Source: Termitomyces sp. T153 (taxonomy: Eukaryota; Basidiomycota; Agaricomycetes; Agaricales; Lyophyllaceae). From it: 64,000 nucleotides of DNA. A program made the translations under genes and the position numbers. The first letter of the stretch is position 1. Each line of letters opens with the position of its first letter. Below the pieces are notes generated by a model, which did not search any database, was not told the origin of the DNA, and saw nothing but the letters and a program-made list of their open reading frames with translations. Shown here one piece after another: positions 44,060 to 54,315 of this stretch. The DNA is taken from contig JACKQL020000059.1 in assembly GCA_018296165.2 (NCBI GenBank), positions 264,330 through 328,329 on the forward strand. Reading direction: 5' to 3'.

Positions 44060-45229
44060 ATGCCCAAGACCAACGCGCCAGCCCCTCCTTACATCTCCTC
44101 ACGCTTTTGTGCCGCCCCGACCCTCTCCTCCCTCCCTCCCCACATCCTCCTTCACATAATCTATCTCACATTCCCGCAATCCTCCCTGCCCGGCCTCCAC
44201 AAATTCGAAAGGCAGCGCAAAACGCTCTACTGGCTCTCCATTTCGCTGCGTCTCGTTGACCGCACGCTCTACACAGCATGCATGCACGTTTTACGGTCGA
44301 CACATATTCCGGCGTATGATGGACTTGTGAGGGTGCCATATACAAGTGATCCTTTTCCGTTGCTCGTGCCGCAGGTCCAAATAATGAGTCCGAGTCCGTA
44401 CGCGTCAGTCCCGGTCCAAAATCAGAATCAACCCCAACCCACGTCCCCACTAAGCACGATCCAACGCGAAACAGCTGTCCTTGACAAGTTCATCGCGCTC
44501 AAAGTACGCGAGGACGTCTGGGCAGACGACTCGACCCTTCATCTCGAGAGAGATGAGGCGTATAAGGATTTATTTGATCATGCGCAGCCATGTGCGAGAT
44601 TGGAAGATCTTGTGCGGGTGTATGGTGTTCAGAGTGGGGTGGTTTGTGTTGGTAATACCCCAGAAGAGAACACAGAGACTTTATTACTGGATGTGGAGGC
44701 GTCGGGTCCGTGCATACGTTCTCCTGCTCTTCATTATAACTTACTCTTGTATGTAGTCCCCTCCCGACCTCAACAAGAACCCAATACAGAGTCTAAGCTC
44801 CGTTTCTCCCCCTCAGGATCGGCATACTCCATTCCTGCTCCTGCTTCCACTCGCTCACTCACCTACTCCACCACCCCAGCCGTCGACACATCCACCGTCC
44901 TTACACACCAACCCTCCTCAGTTCCAACAAAACCCACGTTCCTCTCCCTATTCAAATCCAAATCCAAATCCAAATCCAAATCCAAATCCTCCTCTCCCTC
45001 CCCGTCTTCCCCTTCCTCAACCCACCCATCTACCACCCGCCCACCAAGACCGAAACCAATACCCATCTCAAAGCTCACCATCACTCTCACCCCGCGCAGC
45101 GCAAACCTCGTCCTCGCTGACCGTACCTCCCGACGAACGATTGCATCGACGCACAGGACGAGGGACGAGGAGCTTGAGACTGTAGCGAGGAGGTTGGTGC
45201 ACGCGTTGAGAGAGCAGGAGGCGACTTGA
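44060..45229 (+). CDS. F-box-like protein, solitary intact paralogue
   Basis: A single open frame of 389 residues with the same blocks as the array genes: TLSSLPPHILLHIIYLTF, RLVDRTLYTACMHVLRSTHIPAY, STIQRETAVLDKFIALKVRE, LVRVYGVQSGVVCVG, and C-terminal KLTITLTPRS with RRTIASTHRTRDEE. The linker holds a Lys-Ser dipeptide run (about 44950-44985). The array copies have an intron where this gene reads 13 extra codons (near 44715-44755); that 39-nt stretch starts with GT and ends with AG, so it could be a very short intron. The gene lies outside the tandem array and on the opposite strand, and could be the source or an older paralogue of the array copies. Confidence 0.85.
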   Translation: MPKTNAPAPPYISSRFCAAPTLSSLPPHILLHIIYLTFPQSSLPGLHKFERQRKTLYWLSISLRLVDRTLYTACMHVLRSTHIPAYDGLVRVPYTSDPFPLLVPQVQIMSPSPYASVPVQNQNQPQPTSPLSTIQRETAVLDKFIALKVREDVWADDSTLHLERDEAYKDLFDHAQPCARLEDLVRVYGVQSGVVCVGNTPEENTETLLLDVEASGPCIRSPALHYNLLLYVVPSRPQQEPNTESKLRFSPSGSAYSIPAPASTRSLTYSTTPAVDTSTVLTHQPSSVPTKPTFLSLFKSKSKSKSKSKSSSPSPSSPSSTHPSTTRPPRPKPIPISKLTITLTPRSANLVLADRTSRRTIASTHRTRDEELETVARRLVHALREQEAT

Positions 45230-46888
45230 TGATGTATTAATTCTCCATTGCGATGTGTTGGTGTGGGCTTTCTAAGGATAGGCTGGAGTCGGAGGGAAGA
45301 AGATGGGGTGACATACGATGCGTCGGTGTACGAGAAGCTGATGCCAAACCTGTTACTTACCTGTATATTCAACAGCAGCTAGTTTCAGAAAAGGTATTGT
45401 CACGGACTACGCAAATGGCAATAGGGCAATGGGGTGAGCATGGGCCTGCGATACAATGAAGACGGGTGTATATCTTCTCGGTATGATGTGTCATTGCATG
45501 AGTAATGCCGTCTTCAAGCTCGCCGGCCGGACAAATCACAATCGTGTCGATCTTGAGGATGGGGTATGAGCTTCTGAGACAGGGATTTGGTTGGGTAGGG
45601 TTTTCTGGGAGATGGACACGGAATGGACATAAGATGCGCTGTGTCGTAACACAAGCTTAATTATACATGCTCCCTGACGTCGACATGATCTGCTTCATCC
45701 TAGACTTTACTCCACTCCGACTTCTCTATGTAGCTATCCTGTGCATAGTTAAGAACTGCTGATAAAGTTCTCCTTGCTACCACTCCTAGATGCCAACTTT
45801 GGTGGGCTAAAATTCTAACTGTCTATCACTTGATAGATATAATCATACTTTTGATCTAGGCTTGAAGTTGTTCCTTGGTCCATCTTCTGATTTGAAGTGA
45901 GGATGTAGAATGCATTGGTCTTTATTAAATCAGATACGTGGTAAACCAAAAGTCATGCTCGTAATTGGTGAGTGCTGAAATAAACATGGATCTAGCTTCA
46001 GAATTTGCACACTGAATGTTTATGAGTGTTAATTTGATAGAACATTCTAACGGCCCTTTCAATCTAGGCTCCAAGTCATTCCTCAATCATTATTGGGTCG
46101 ATCACTGAATTCCCATGACTGTGCGAATCAGGGCCCTACTGAGCTTGTGTATAACGATTCCGGCGTCAAGATTTGTGTCCATTAGCCTATCCATGGAAGG
46201 GTTGCTCGTGGACATTCTTTTAACGGCTCTTCTAGGACACGAGGATGGATTTTAGACTTGACATGAGATATGAATGCCATTTTAGAACCGTCACATGTAA
46301 CATAATAGACCGACAAGGTTTTGCATCTTTTCCCAGTGCTATTTTTAGAATATTTGAACTTTGGATCTGAGACATTCGTGTTATAGGAGGACAAATTCGT
46401 CCATTGCGCCACAACACCGTTACCTCCTCTCCCCTCGTTATATTATCCCCTTCCCTTGGTTTACAGAAGCCGCGTTAGCGTAGGACAACGAGTACCACCA
46501 CGCCAGGCTGGGGCTGTCAAAGCTTATGGTCACGGCAAAGATCACAATCACGGCAAAAATCACGTCATGGCGAAGATCGCGCCGTGGCAAAGATCATATC
46601 ACATCACAGCCACAGTCACTTGTACATGTCATGCTCGCCGTCCTCCTCGCTCGCTGCCGCTGTCGACCTAGGTCACCTCCATACAGCCAGACCTCGGCCC
46701 CTGCACACAGTAGCCGCGTTACTACAGCGTATAGGTGCTGTGGTGTGCAGTGACAATTTCCCACCAAGTCATCGTTTTGGATTCTGAAAAAAAGATTGAA
46801 GCTGTCACGTATATCACCAAATCATTTCTAGATCCAACAAAAATGATTGCAAAGAAAATAATCATCGTGCACCACAAGTTATTTTTGT
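45230..46888. other. Intergenic region with a short 17-bp tandem repeat
   Basis: No gene is supported. At 46527-46595 about four imperfect copies of a 17-nt unit ('cacggcaaagatcacaa' type) lie in tandem. The remainder is ordinary AT-rich spacer. Confidence 0.5.
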
Positions 46889-46975
46889 TGCCGCGTACCC
46901 GATTCGAACGAATAACCTTTGCATTGTTATCATTATTGATACAAGTGCAATGCGCTACCATTGCGCCAACGCGGC
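46889..46975 (-). tRNA. tRNA-Thr (anticodon UGU) with a 15-nt intron
   Basis: Read on the minus strand, GCCGCGT pairs with ACGCGGC as a perfect acceptor stem. The D arm is GCGC-AATGGTA-GCGC, and the anticodon stem TTGCA pairs with TGCAA. The T arm has the TTCGAAT loop. The 22-nt anticodon loop contains C-T-TGT-A, then a 15-nt insert directly after position 37, the canonical intron site, then A. The total is 87 nt: 72 plus the intron. Discriminator base is A. A T-run suitable for Pol III termination lies about 35 nt downstream. Confidence 0.9.
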
Positions 46976-47825
46976 ACATGCCGAAGGGTCACAATTTAGA
47001 ATGGGTCACAATTTAGAATGACCATGCAATCTGGTTGTCAGAGCACCAAGTTTACTGAGCAACCACATCAGTGGCTCCAACTGCGGAGGCGTTTCATGCT
47101 GGTTGTAACGAATGATTATCATCAAGTCACAATGTAATTATGTACCCTGAATCACCTGACAATAAACAAACGATCAACACGACAGGCTTGACCACATGAT
47201 TGTGTCCGTGCTTCCTCTTCACATCTAACGATGTCAAGCTGCCACGTTCTATTACGAGCGCCATCACTAGCGGGGTTAATGCGAAAGTCACTCGTTCAAT
47301 TGAACGATAAGTGGTCTAGTTCCACTATGCTAGGAGCAATGCGAAGGTCCTCAGGTTTTTCCTTCCGAAATCCGACATTCATCCGGCTTCCGACTACCGA
47401 CTTATTATTTGTAATTTTCACTCGGGTGGCAGCATCCTGAGTCAAAAATGTTTGAAGACTATTGATTGTTCTCGTCCAAAATCTGGTGTTATTCAGAAAT
47501 CGACATGCGCTGTGTTGGAGCGCCAGCACATTTCACTCGTGTCCATCATGTAGGTTAGATGCCCATACAAGAAAGATCCAGGTACGTAGCCCTAACTGAG
47601 ATGAGAGAAATTTCAGCCAGTACAGAACAGTACGCTGCCCTAAATGAAGCGTGGCATTTGGGCCTTATAAGTATCTCTTGTTCGCCAAGGTGAGAGTGTC
47701 ATTTTGGATACCATATACACAGCAGAAAAAATACGATGGCTTCATAGGTTTTTGAAGTCTGTTTTGCCTGGCCTTCATGAAGATTACATTGATCCCTTAC
47801 GAATTACAAACAAGAAGCTATGAGG
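46976..47825. other. Intergenic region, no gene seen
   Basis: About 850 bp. Short open frames on both strands (near 47231 and 47296) have no family character. Confidence 0.5.
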
Positions 47826-48766
47826 TCAATTTTGGTCTTTGAAGAGGCCCACTTCTGCTGCTCGCTTTGCTGCCTCCCTCAATCCCACTTCCCTGACCGG
47901 CCTGCCACCGCCGACATCCCACCATCCGTCCGGTAATCGCTCCTCTCCGAACCACTGCTCTAGAACCCGTACAGGAATGGTACCCTGCTCCGGATCTTCA
48001 TCGTGTGTACGCATCACGCACCAGGCGAGTCCACATTCGCCGAGCGCCACCTGCTCGTGGAGTTTGTTCAGCTTGTGAGTAGGGGGCAGTGCGTCTTCGC
48101 GCTCGGCGTGCAAGCAACCAAGATCGCACAATGTGAGACCATCTCTGTACTTTGACTTGATCGGGATGGAGAGTGACGTGTTATAGGGGGAAGATTGTTT
48201 GTGGTGCGCTAGCGTGAGAAGTTGCGCCACCAGCGCGGGATCCGCCATGGATCCAGGGACATCCTTATGCACGAGTGATGCATCGTGCGCGATGCTGTAT
48301 GGTCCAGTGATGCATAGAGAAGCGAGATTAAGGGTCCATGACGGATGCGGAAGGAAGCGGGTGATGATTGTTAGTAGAGTGTCGTTATGAGATAGTTCAG
48401 ATTGTTTTGCCGGAAGGAGAGAGAGGGTACCAGAGGTGATGTACCCAACGGTTGTAAGGAGCATCGCAAGAGGAAATGAGAGATTATAGACATGTCGTAT
48501 TGCACCGAAGAGTGTCCAGAATGAGATGTTTGTCCCATTTCGAGGACTATAATCAAGAGAATGCTAGTAAGCACTATTCTCTCAGGGCATAGTCAAACAG
48601 CACCAGTTGCGACTTACATATAGCCATGGTTTGCTAAAGCGTTGAGAGCAGGGCACGGTGACCGACTAAAGCCTGGTTTTGGCTGTACAAACGAGAATGA
48701 GTCATAAAGGGGTGATTTCGAGTGAGTAAAGGTAAACATCGTTGGACGAGAGCTCTGAAGGACCAT
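47826..48766 (-). CDS. Heme haloperoxidase/peroxygenase family protein (chloroperoxidase-like)
   Basis: Two exons by frame: 48766-48618 and 48546-47826, with a 71-nt GTAAGT...TTATAG phase-2 intron; 289 residues. The first exon ends in SPCPALNALANHGY, the PCP motif whose Cys is the heme ligand in this family; exon 2 continues IPRNGTNISFWTLFGA. The next signature is GPYSIAHDASL, matching the family EHD motif except that the Glu is Ala. The C-terminus has LTLCDLGCLHAERE, IPVRVLEQWFGEERLPDGWW and RPVREVGL, all typical of family-2 peroxidases. No secretion signal is visible at the chosen start (another ATG at 48739), so it may be intracellular or lack a 5' exon. Expected chemistry is H2O2-dependent oxygenation or halogenation; loss of the metal-binding Glu makes this uncertain. 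Confidence 0.85.
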
Positions 48767-49324
48767 TCATAACAACGATTTATAGGATTTTGACTCCGAG
48801 GAGATAGGCGGAAAGCAAAGAGGGTGAATCATAGGGGAGGTATGTTCTCCAACATGGCCTGGAGCGATCATGGCGAATAGAATAGGGAGGACTCACGAGA
48901 CCGATGTGCCATCTCCTTCAATCGAACAAGGAGCTTGGGCAATGATCGGGTGAGCTTGATAAATCTTAGAAATCTTGGAAATCTACGAGACAATAACAAG
49001 TGCTCGAGGACATTAAGGATACCGGGTGTATGAAGATAAAATAGATCTCGTTAAGATCCGAGCCTTGAATAGTCGGTTTCTCTCCTAGGTATCAACAAAT
49101 ACGCCTTTACACACAAAACTACTGAAGTGAAGATATCAAAGCCTGGAAAAGACCCCAACATCCCCAACGGGTCGGGGAAATGAAAATAATGGGACAAAGT
49201 CAACAGAAGGATGAAAGTAGGAAGTTGAAACGTGTCTGTACAAAGTTACTTTGTTCATACTTTTCTGGATCGCCCTTGAATTGGGGTTTCTGACTTCCCC
49301 TTTCAAAAGTCCAGTGGGTGATAA
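48767..49324. other. Intergenic region upstream of the peroxidase gene
   Basis: About 560 bp between the peroxidase start and the end of the kinase-like remnant. No open frame of interest. Confidence 0.5.
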
Positions 49325-50760
49325 AATGGGCTAGATAGCGGATCCTGCTAACAAGATTCTATCCCCAAGAACGTTCGCAAAGTCTCCGCAAAAGTCTGAC
49401 ATAAGAAGGAACAGGCAGCTCCGGGAATTTAGCCCATTTTTCCATAAATTCGGAATCTAGGTCCTGCCAGAGGCTGAATGCATCGTATCGTGGATATCCC
49501 ACATTTTCTATCAGGTGTTAGAGGCTGAACCTGCTCTCAAAAAATGCCAAGGCTTCCGATGCTGTGAAATGCCTCGAGATGTTTCTGATTGTCATCATGT
49601 CGAAAAGCGGTGCCAGCATAGGTGCCAAGATTGAAAGATGCTGAACAATGAGCAGACGATTACTTCAAGAATCGACAGTAACCACCCAACTTACATGAAA
49701 TTCGTTCTGGGAAAAAGTACACACCTAACATACCCACGTCAAAGCAAAGGTATTGAAATTGATCTCCCCCTGATGAGTATCATGTGGACGTTGATTGTGG
49801 ATATTTGGCAAAAGAGATATAGCTGGGAAGTCGACATTCATTGATACGTGCAGACTGCGGAAACATAGTTGAATGACCAAAGTCAAATAGCGCATAGGTC
49901 AATTTTCCCTCAGAACGCAGAGACGCGCGATGGGCGTTATACCCATCATGATGATGATTATCAATGTGGTCGACGAGTATGTTCCCTGTCTTGATGTGCT
50001 AGAAGAAACGTAAAGACGTAGTGCATGGACTATTCTGTGTGAATAGTGTAAACCCTGGAAAAGTAAGGTCAGGGATTTTGTGCGACGAGAGCAATGGACA
50101 TCTGACCTTCTAGAGATAATGAATAAAGTGGTATACTCTTCCCTCATACTACGAAAGCCTATTGTATCCTCAATTCAAATACCTCAAGAATCAGGGTGTG
50201 CTAGCGTCAATACATGAATTCCAGAATGTGATACCTGTTACTGACATCCTCTCATGCGGTGGTCATTGGCTTGTCATCATGCCTCGGTCCGTGGCATCAA
50301 TGCACTTCAAGGAATAACCGTGTTAACCATTATGAAATCCAGATGGGGCTCGAATCACTTAGAACCATTCCTCGCTCTCGTATAGCATCGCCTTCATGGC
50401 AACATGTCTTGAGATGGCAACATGCCTTGAGAGTCCTGAGCAACAATTGTCTGAACCGCCAGTGAATATCAAACAAAGCGAGGAGGAACGAAGCATACTC
50501 TTGTGCCTGTGTGTGCACTAAAGGGCTGCCATACATTTTCTGCTGGACCCCCATGGTGTACGTAGGGAAAAGATGTATCTTGTCGTTCAGCTTCGGGCAG
50601 AAAAACAAGGGTCACCAGACCTGGTATACGATCCCTGATAAAAAGAATTGATAAAAAGAATAGCCTTGGTCCGCCATCCAGGTCCTGAGACGCATTGAGT
50701 CCCACCAGGCAAGTCGCCGATGAGCAAGTTCATAGAGGCCGTCGTCGGGTACATCTAAAG
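49325..50760 (-). pseudogene. Fungal protein-kinase-like gene, decayed, with an inverted middle piece
   Basis: On the minus strand, in N-to-C order: LYELAHRRLAWWDSMR (near 50725), a poorly preserved N-lobe, then GLHYSHRIVHA and HIKTGNILVD (near 50090-50000), which correspond to the catalytic-loop HRDxKxxNxL. Next are KLTYALFDFGHS (DFG, near 49900), CFDVGMLGVYF (near 49730), MTIRNISRHFTASEALAFF (near 49575) and SLWQDLDSEFMEKWAKF (near 49450). The hinge-like piece NVIPVTDIL with WLVIMPR lies between these (50190-50330) but is encoded on the plus strand. Stops and frameshifts occur throughout, and the HRD Arg/Asp are lost at a broken splice junction. It belongs to the large kinase-like family of Agaricomycetes. 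Confidence 0.65.
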
Positions 50761-51874
50761 GGCTATTCAGCATGGAGTCGAGAAATGATGATGCGTGGAT
50801 GTTGGCTGCGTGGTATCAATTTCTCCCTCTGAAGACACAGCAGACCTTACGTCCATGTTCCAGATTGATGACATAGAAACAGGGATCTTTTGATAAGAGC
50901 AGGATGCAGGCGCAAACAATCGGACGTGAAGACCCGTCGTTGAAGGTTCGAATCAACCAAATGTACGCCTTTGAATCGGACGCGACGCGTTTTTTCTGAC
51001 CCCGGCAAATGCCGCAGCTTTCCCTCCAGCTTCGGCTATTTGATACAAAAGGGTCAATTTCGAAGAACGCCCATATGCAGTGGCTATCATGATCAACGGA
51101 ATAAGTGACAGTTCAACGTTTAAAGCTGGCAATTCAATCGGTGGCCACGAATCTCAGCGCTTTTGAAGCCGATTCGTTTACCTACTAGTAACACATATTG
51201 TCCGTCCTACTGACGTCCTCTCTCATACGATTCGCCGCTGCATCCCCCGAATATGTAAAAACTGCATGGCTGTCAAAGATTACCTATTTGATTCTCCCAA
51301 GTAAAACTGACCTCCAACAATATCAAGGAATATCCTACCTCCGATTATATACATAAGTAAGTATCTTATACCAGGTGACCGAAAAAGGTTTCATCACATG
51401 CTTGCCCTCGGATCCCTGACGTGTGTCTCTTATATTTCTTACAGCAGCTCAGTCTAAGCTGAAGACCCAGGTCATAACGAAAATCAACGGAAACTTCATC
51501 AAAGGTCTCGTTGAGGAATCGTGTATCCAAAGATACACAATAGCATAAAAGCGTGGTTCATATCATATGAGAATAGCTATGAAACACGCCGACACAAGAG
51601 CTAACAGGCGATGTATGGATCACAACACCAGAATCAAAGCGGAATAATACCTACGACATTCCACAATAATTAGGAGTGATGTTATAGTCACCCCCGCTTC
51701 TTAGCTCAGTAGTGTAACTTGCCGGCGGTTCAAATGGATTTATTCATTCATATGAGAATAATGCCACCGATAACCCTTTCATAAGAAATCAGGTCTCGGG
51801 CAAAGGGGGCCAGAAGAAAAGCAACAGAACTTACCTCGTTCAATCGCCTCTATCCACCGCCGACGTATAGCCGA
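50761..51874. other. Intergenic region, no gene seen
   Basis: About 1.1 kb. No open frame with family character and no repeat seen. Confidence 0.5.
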
Positions 51875-52333
51875 TTATTCGCCGGGGAAATGGCCGCCGT
51901 TCACTTGCGCAACTCTCCAATAATCCTCCCACCCATGGCGACCGCTCGAGATCGTTTCAAATACTTCGGCCACATTTGAGGCTAGGACACGAATTTTCTG
52001 ATACCCACTTTCACTTCCCTGCAGACTCCCCTCGTCAAGTATTTTCACCAACAACACCGTCTTCGGATGAGATGAAGGGGCAACGCCTTCGTCTGCCAAA
52101 ACAACAAATGACTCGTCAACCTCGATCCCCCCTGCACCTGTACGGAGAGACTCCCTGTGCACTGGCAAAATGTTTCCTACTCCAACTACACCGGCATCGG
52201 CAAAGGCAAAGGAAACCGGATTTTCTGTGTTTATCGGCCTTTGCGGGTTATTAAACACGCTGAGTAGCGCCTGCTGGTCACTAGCGGACAGTTGTATAGC
52301 AGTGTATATGAGGATAGCGTTTTTCAAAGTCAT
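51875..52333 (-). CDS. Hypothetical protein, 152 residues
   Basis: An uninterrupted frame beginning MTLKNAILIYTAIQL, whose hydrophobic stretch could be a signal peptide. The rest is acidic, without recognised motif. There are few Cys, no repeats and no clear introns. It may be a small secreted protein or a chance frame; the nearest genes give no clue. Confidence 0.35.
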   Translation of the reverse strand: MTLKNAILIYTAIQLSASDQQALLSVFNNPQRPINTENPVSFAFADAGVVGVGNILPVHRESLRTGAGGIEVDESFVVLADEGVAPSSHPKTVLLVKILDEGSLQGSESGYQKIRVLASNVAEVFETISSGRHGWEDYWRVAQVNGGHFPGE

Positions 52334-52849
52334 AGCTGCAAAAGCTGATGAAAGTAGCGGATGGAGAATGAATCGGACTACCTTAGACTCATAAACTTAT
52401 TTATTCGCTCTGATCTCACGGTTGTGCCCCTCCGTTTGCATCGTCAACATCCAACATTCGCGGACCCTGCATCTTATTCAGTCAGCTGTTATGCAAGAAG
52501 GTTTTGCTCTCTAATCCCAAGTGTCTTGTTCATGTGACCTCATAAATGCCATGTGTGCTCGCGATTTACATGAAGGGGTTAATGAAAGGCTCAGAATTGG
52601 TGCAAGCCTTCTCATATGGATCTGCCTACGTAAAGTTTCGATGGCCCAAAGAAAAATAGTGTTTCCCATGCCATATAACCATGGTTCATTCGTTTCCCAG
52701 ATAAGACGTCGCGTTATTTGGCCCCATTTGCCAACGTTGGCACCGTCACGATCTTTCTGGGCCATCACCGCCTCGTCGGGGGCTACCTTTGAAGTGGCTA
52801 AGAAGATGCCCCTTGTTTACCTATCACGCCTCCCCTCATTCTAATAGAT
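52334..52849. other. Intergenic region, divergent
   Basis: About 516 bp between two divergent starts. A plus-strand frame at 52521-52844 lacks family character and is left out. Confidence 0.45.
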
Positions 52850-53933
52850 ATGCCTCCATGCTTGCCCTACCGTACCTTTCCCACCGAGCTTCTACATCGC
52901 ATCATCGTCCAGGTCATCGCCGATAGTGTGCACGCAATATGTGTTTCTCCAGAGAATGTAGATTGGGAGATGAACGTCTTCCCCACGCTCTGCAGAGTCT
53001 CACACAACTTCAGGGCCCTCACCCTAGAAATCATGACGCAGGCCTTCCGGTCCCAACCCACGTCAGCAGACATTTCAAGGCACGTTATCTTAGACCGTTG
53101 ACGTCGGTCGATGATTGATTGATTCGAAGTAGTCTCTTTCTTCCAATTGCAAAACAATTTGAACGCCTTCGTTTGTTCGGCAACAGATTGTACAGACCAA
53201 CCAGAAGCACATCTCACTTCAATCCCGAAAAAGATGACGCTCTGTTGATCTATGGATATTCACTGTTTCTTTCCACATTGGATCTGCGATATAGTGCCAT
53301 CCGCTTCCAAATGGTACAGGAGATTAGCATTACTACACTCTCTTTGTCGTTGGCGATGTGTTCCAAAGTCATGCCTATTGGCTTGGCAGATGTGCTGTCA
53401 GATGCTATGCGAAAGCAGATGAATCTTCTACAAAGCGGTGAGTGACCAGCACACCTTAGATACCAGTGATTAACACCTATGCAGGCCTCAATGCGGTTCG
53501 ATCTGCAGAGACTTTGGATTATCTCATGAAAGAGTGGACAGATATGAAGGAGTGCAAGTCAAAGGAGGAAAATGTAGAGTTGCGGAAATCCGTATGCTTC
53601 CCGTTATATCAGGTTGACTTGGCTCTGATATCGAACTACCATATCAGGCAAATCTTGCCAAGATTCGTGAGCAGATAGCGGAACTTCAAGAGGCCTACGA
53701 AGCATATGCCTACATTATCGAGTCTGACAGTGTATTCCAGACATCGGAGGTAAACCAAACACTATGGTCGCCTGTTTATTCTGAATTAGCCCTAGCTTCC
53801 GAGCATTCTTTCTGTTTTGAAGAAACTTCAAGAGATGGAGGTCAATGGTCAATGCCTTTTCGCGGCGAGTTTGGAAAAGCTACTTGAACGTTGGCATAAT
53901 ACGCCATGTTTTCCCACTGAATCAGTTTCGTGA
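52850..53933 (+). CDS. F-box-like protein with C-terminal coiled coil
   Basis: Five exons fit by frame: 52850-53061, 53133-53437, 53485-53591, 53648-53749 and 53796-53933; 287 residues. The first intron uses GTCAGC at 53062, and its acceptor could also be at 53129. The N-terminus YRTFPTELLHRIIVQVIAD, followed by NVFPTLCRVSHNFRALTLEI, resembles an F-box helix pattern in other Agaricomycete proteins. The C-terminal exons (AETLDYLMKEW, KIREQIAELQEAYEAYAYI, ILSVLKKLQEM) form helices with coiled-coil character. It is not close to the array F-box-like family. The F-box assignment is a pattern guess. Confidence 0.6.
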
Positions 53934-54315
53934 AGCATGATGTCATTCTGTTCTATGTTAATACACCACTACATAGTAAGTGCACAATAATTTGGATCTC
54001 AACTCAACTGGAATATTCGTGAACACATTCGGTGCTTCTTGATTTACTTTCCGGTGAGTTTGATCCTTGTTGGATGCAATTGACCATCTTTATATCGGCC
54101 CGTCATTTCCAAATTTATGTAACTCCCTGGGAAATTCCAAGAGAGCCATGAGTTCGCTGAGTCTCTCGTGCTTTTTTACACCGTTTCGCCAGTCATTTGA
54201 CTCCATTCACGGGACTTGGGATATGCGCGGAAAGCTCACGATCCGAGGCTGTCGTTATAAAGGATCTAACTCTGAGTGAATATTGGTTTTTGACAGATCT
54301 ATCTTTTCCCCAGTT
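53934..54315. other. Intergenic region
   Basis: About 380 bp between the F-box-like stop and the transporter start. A 70-codon open frame at 54067 has no family character. Confidence 0.45.

Noticed and set aside
46527..46595. Possible CRISPR-like array (four units of 17 nt)
   Set aside because: The units are adjacent without spacers, and the host is a fungus; it is a plain degenerate tandem repeat.
52521..52844. 107-codon plus-strand frame upstream of the F-box-like gene
   Set aside because: No domain, no splice-linked continuation, and an overlapping minus-strand frame of similar size suggest chance.
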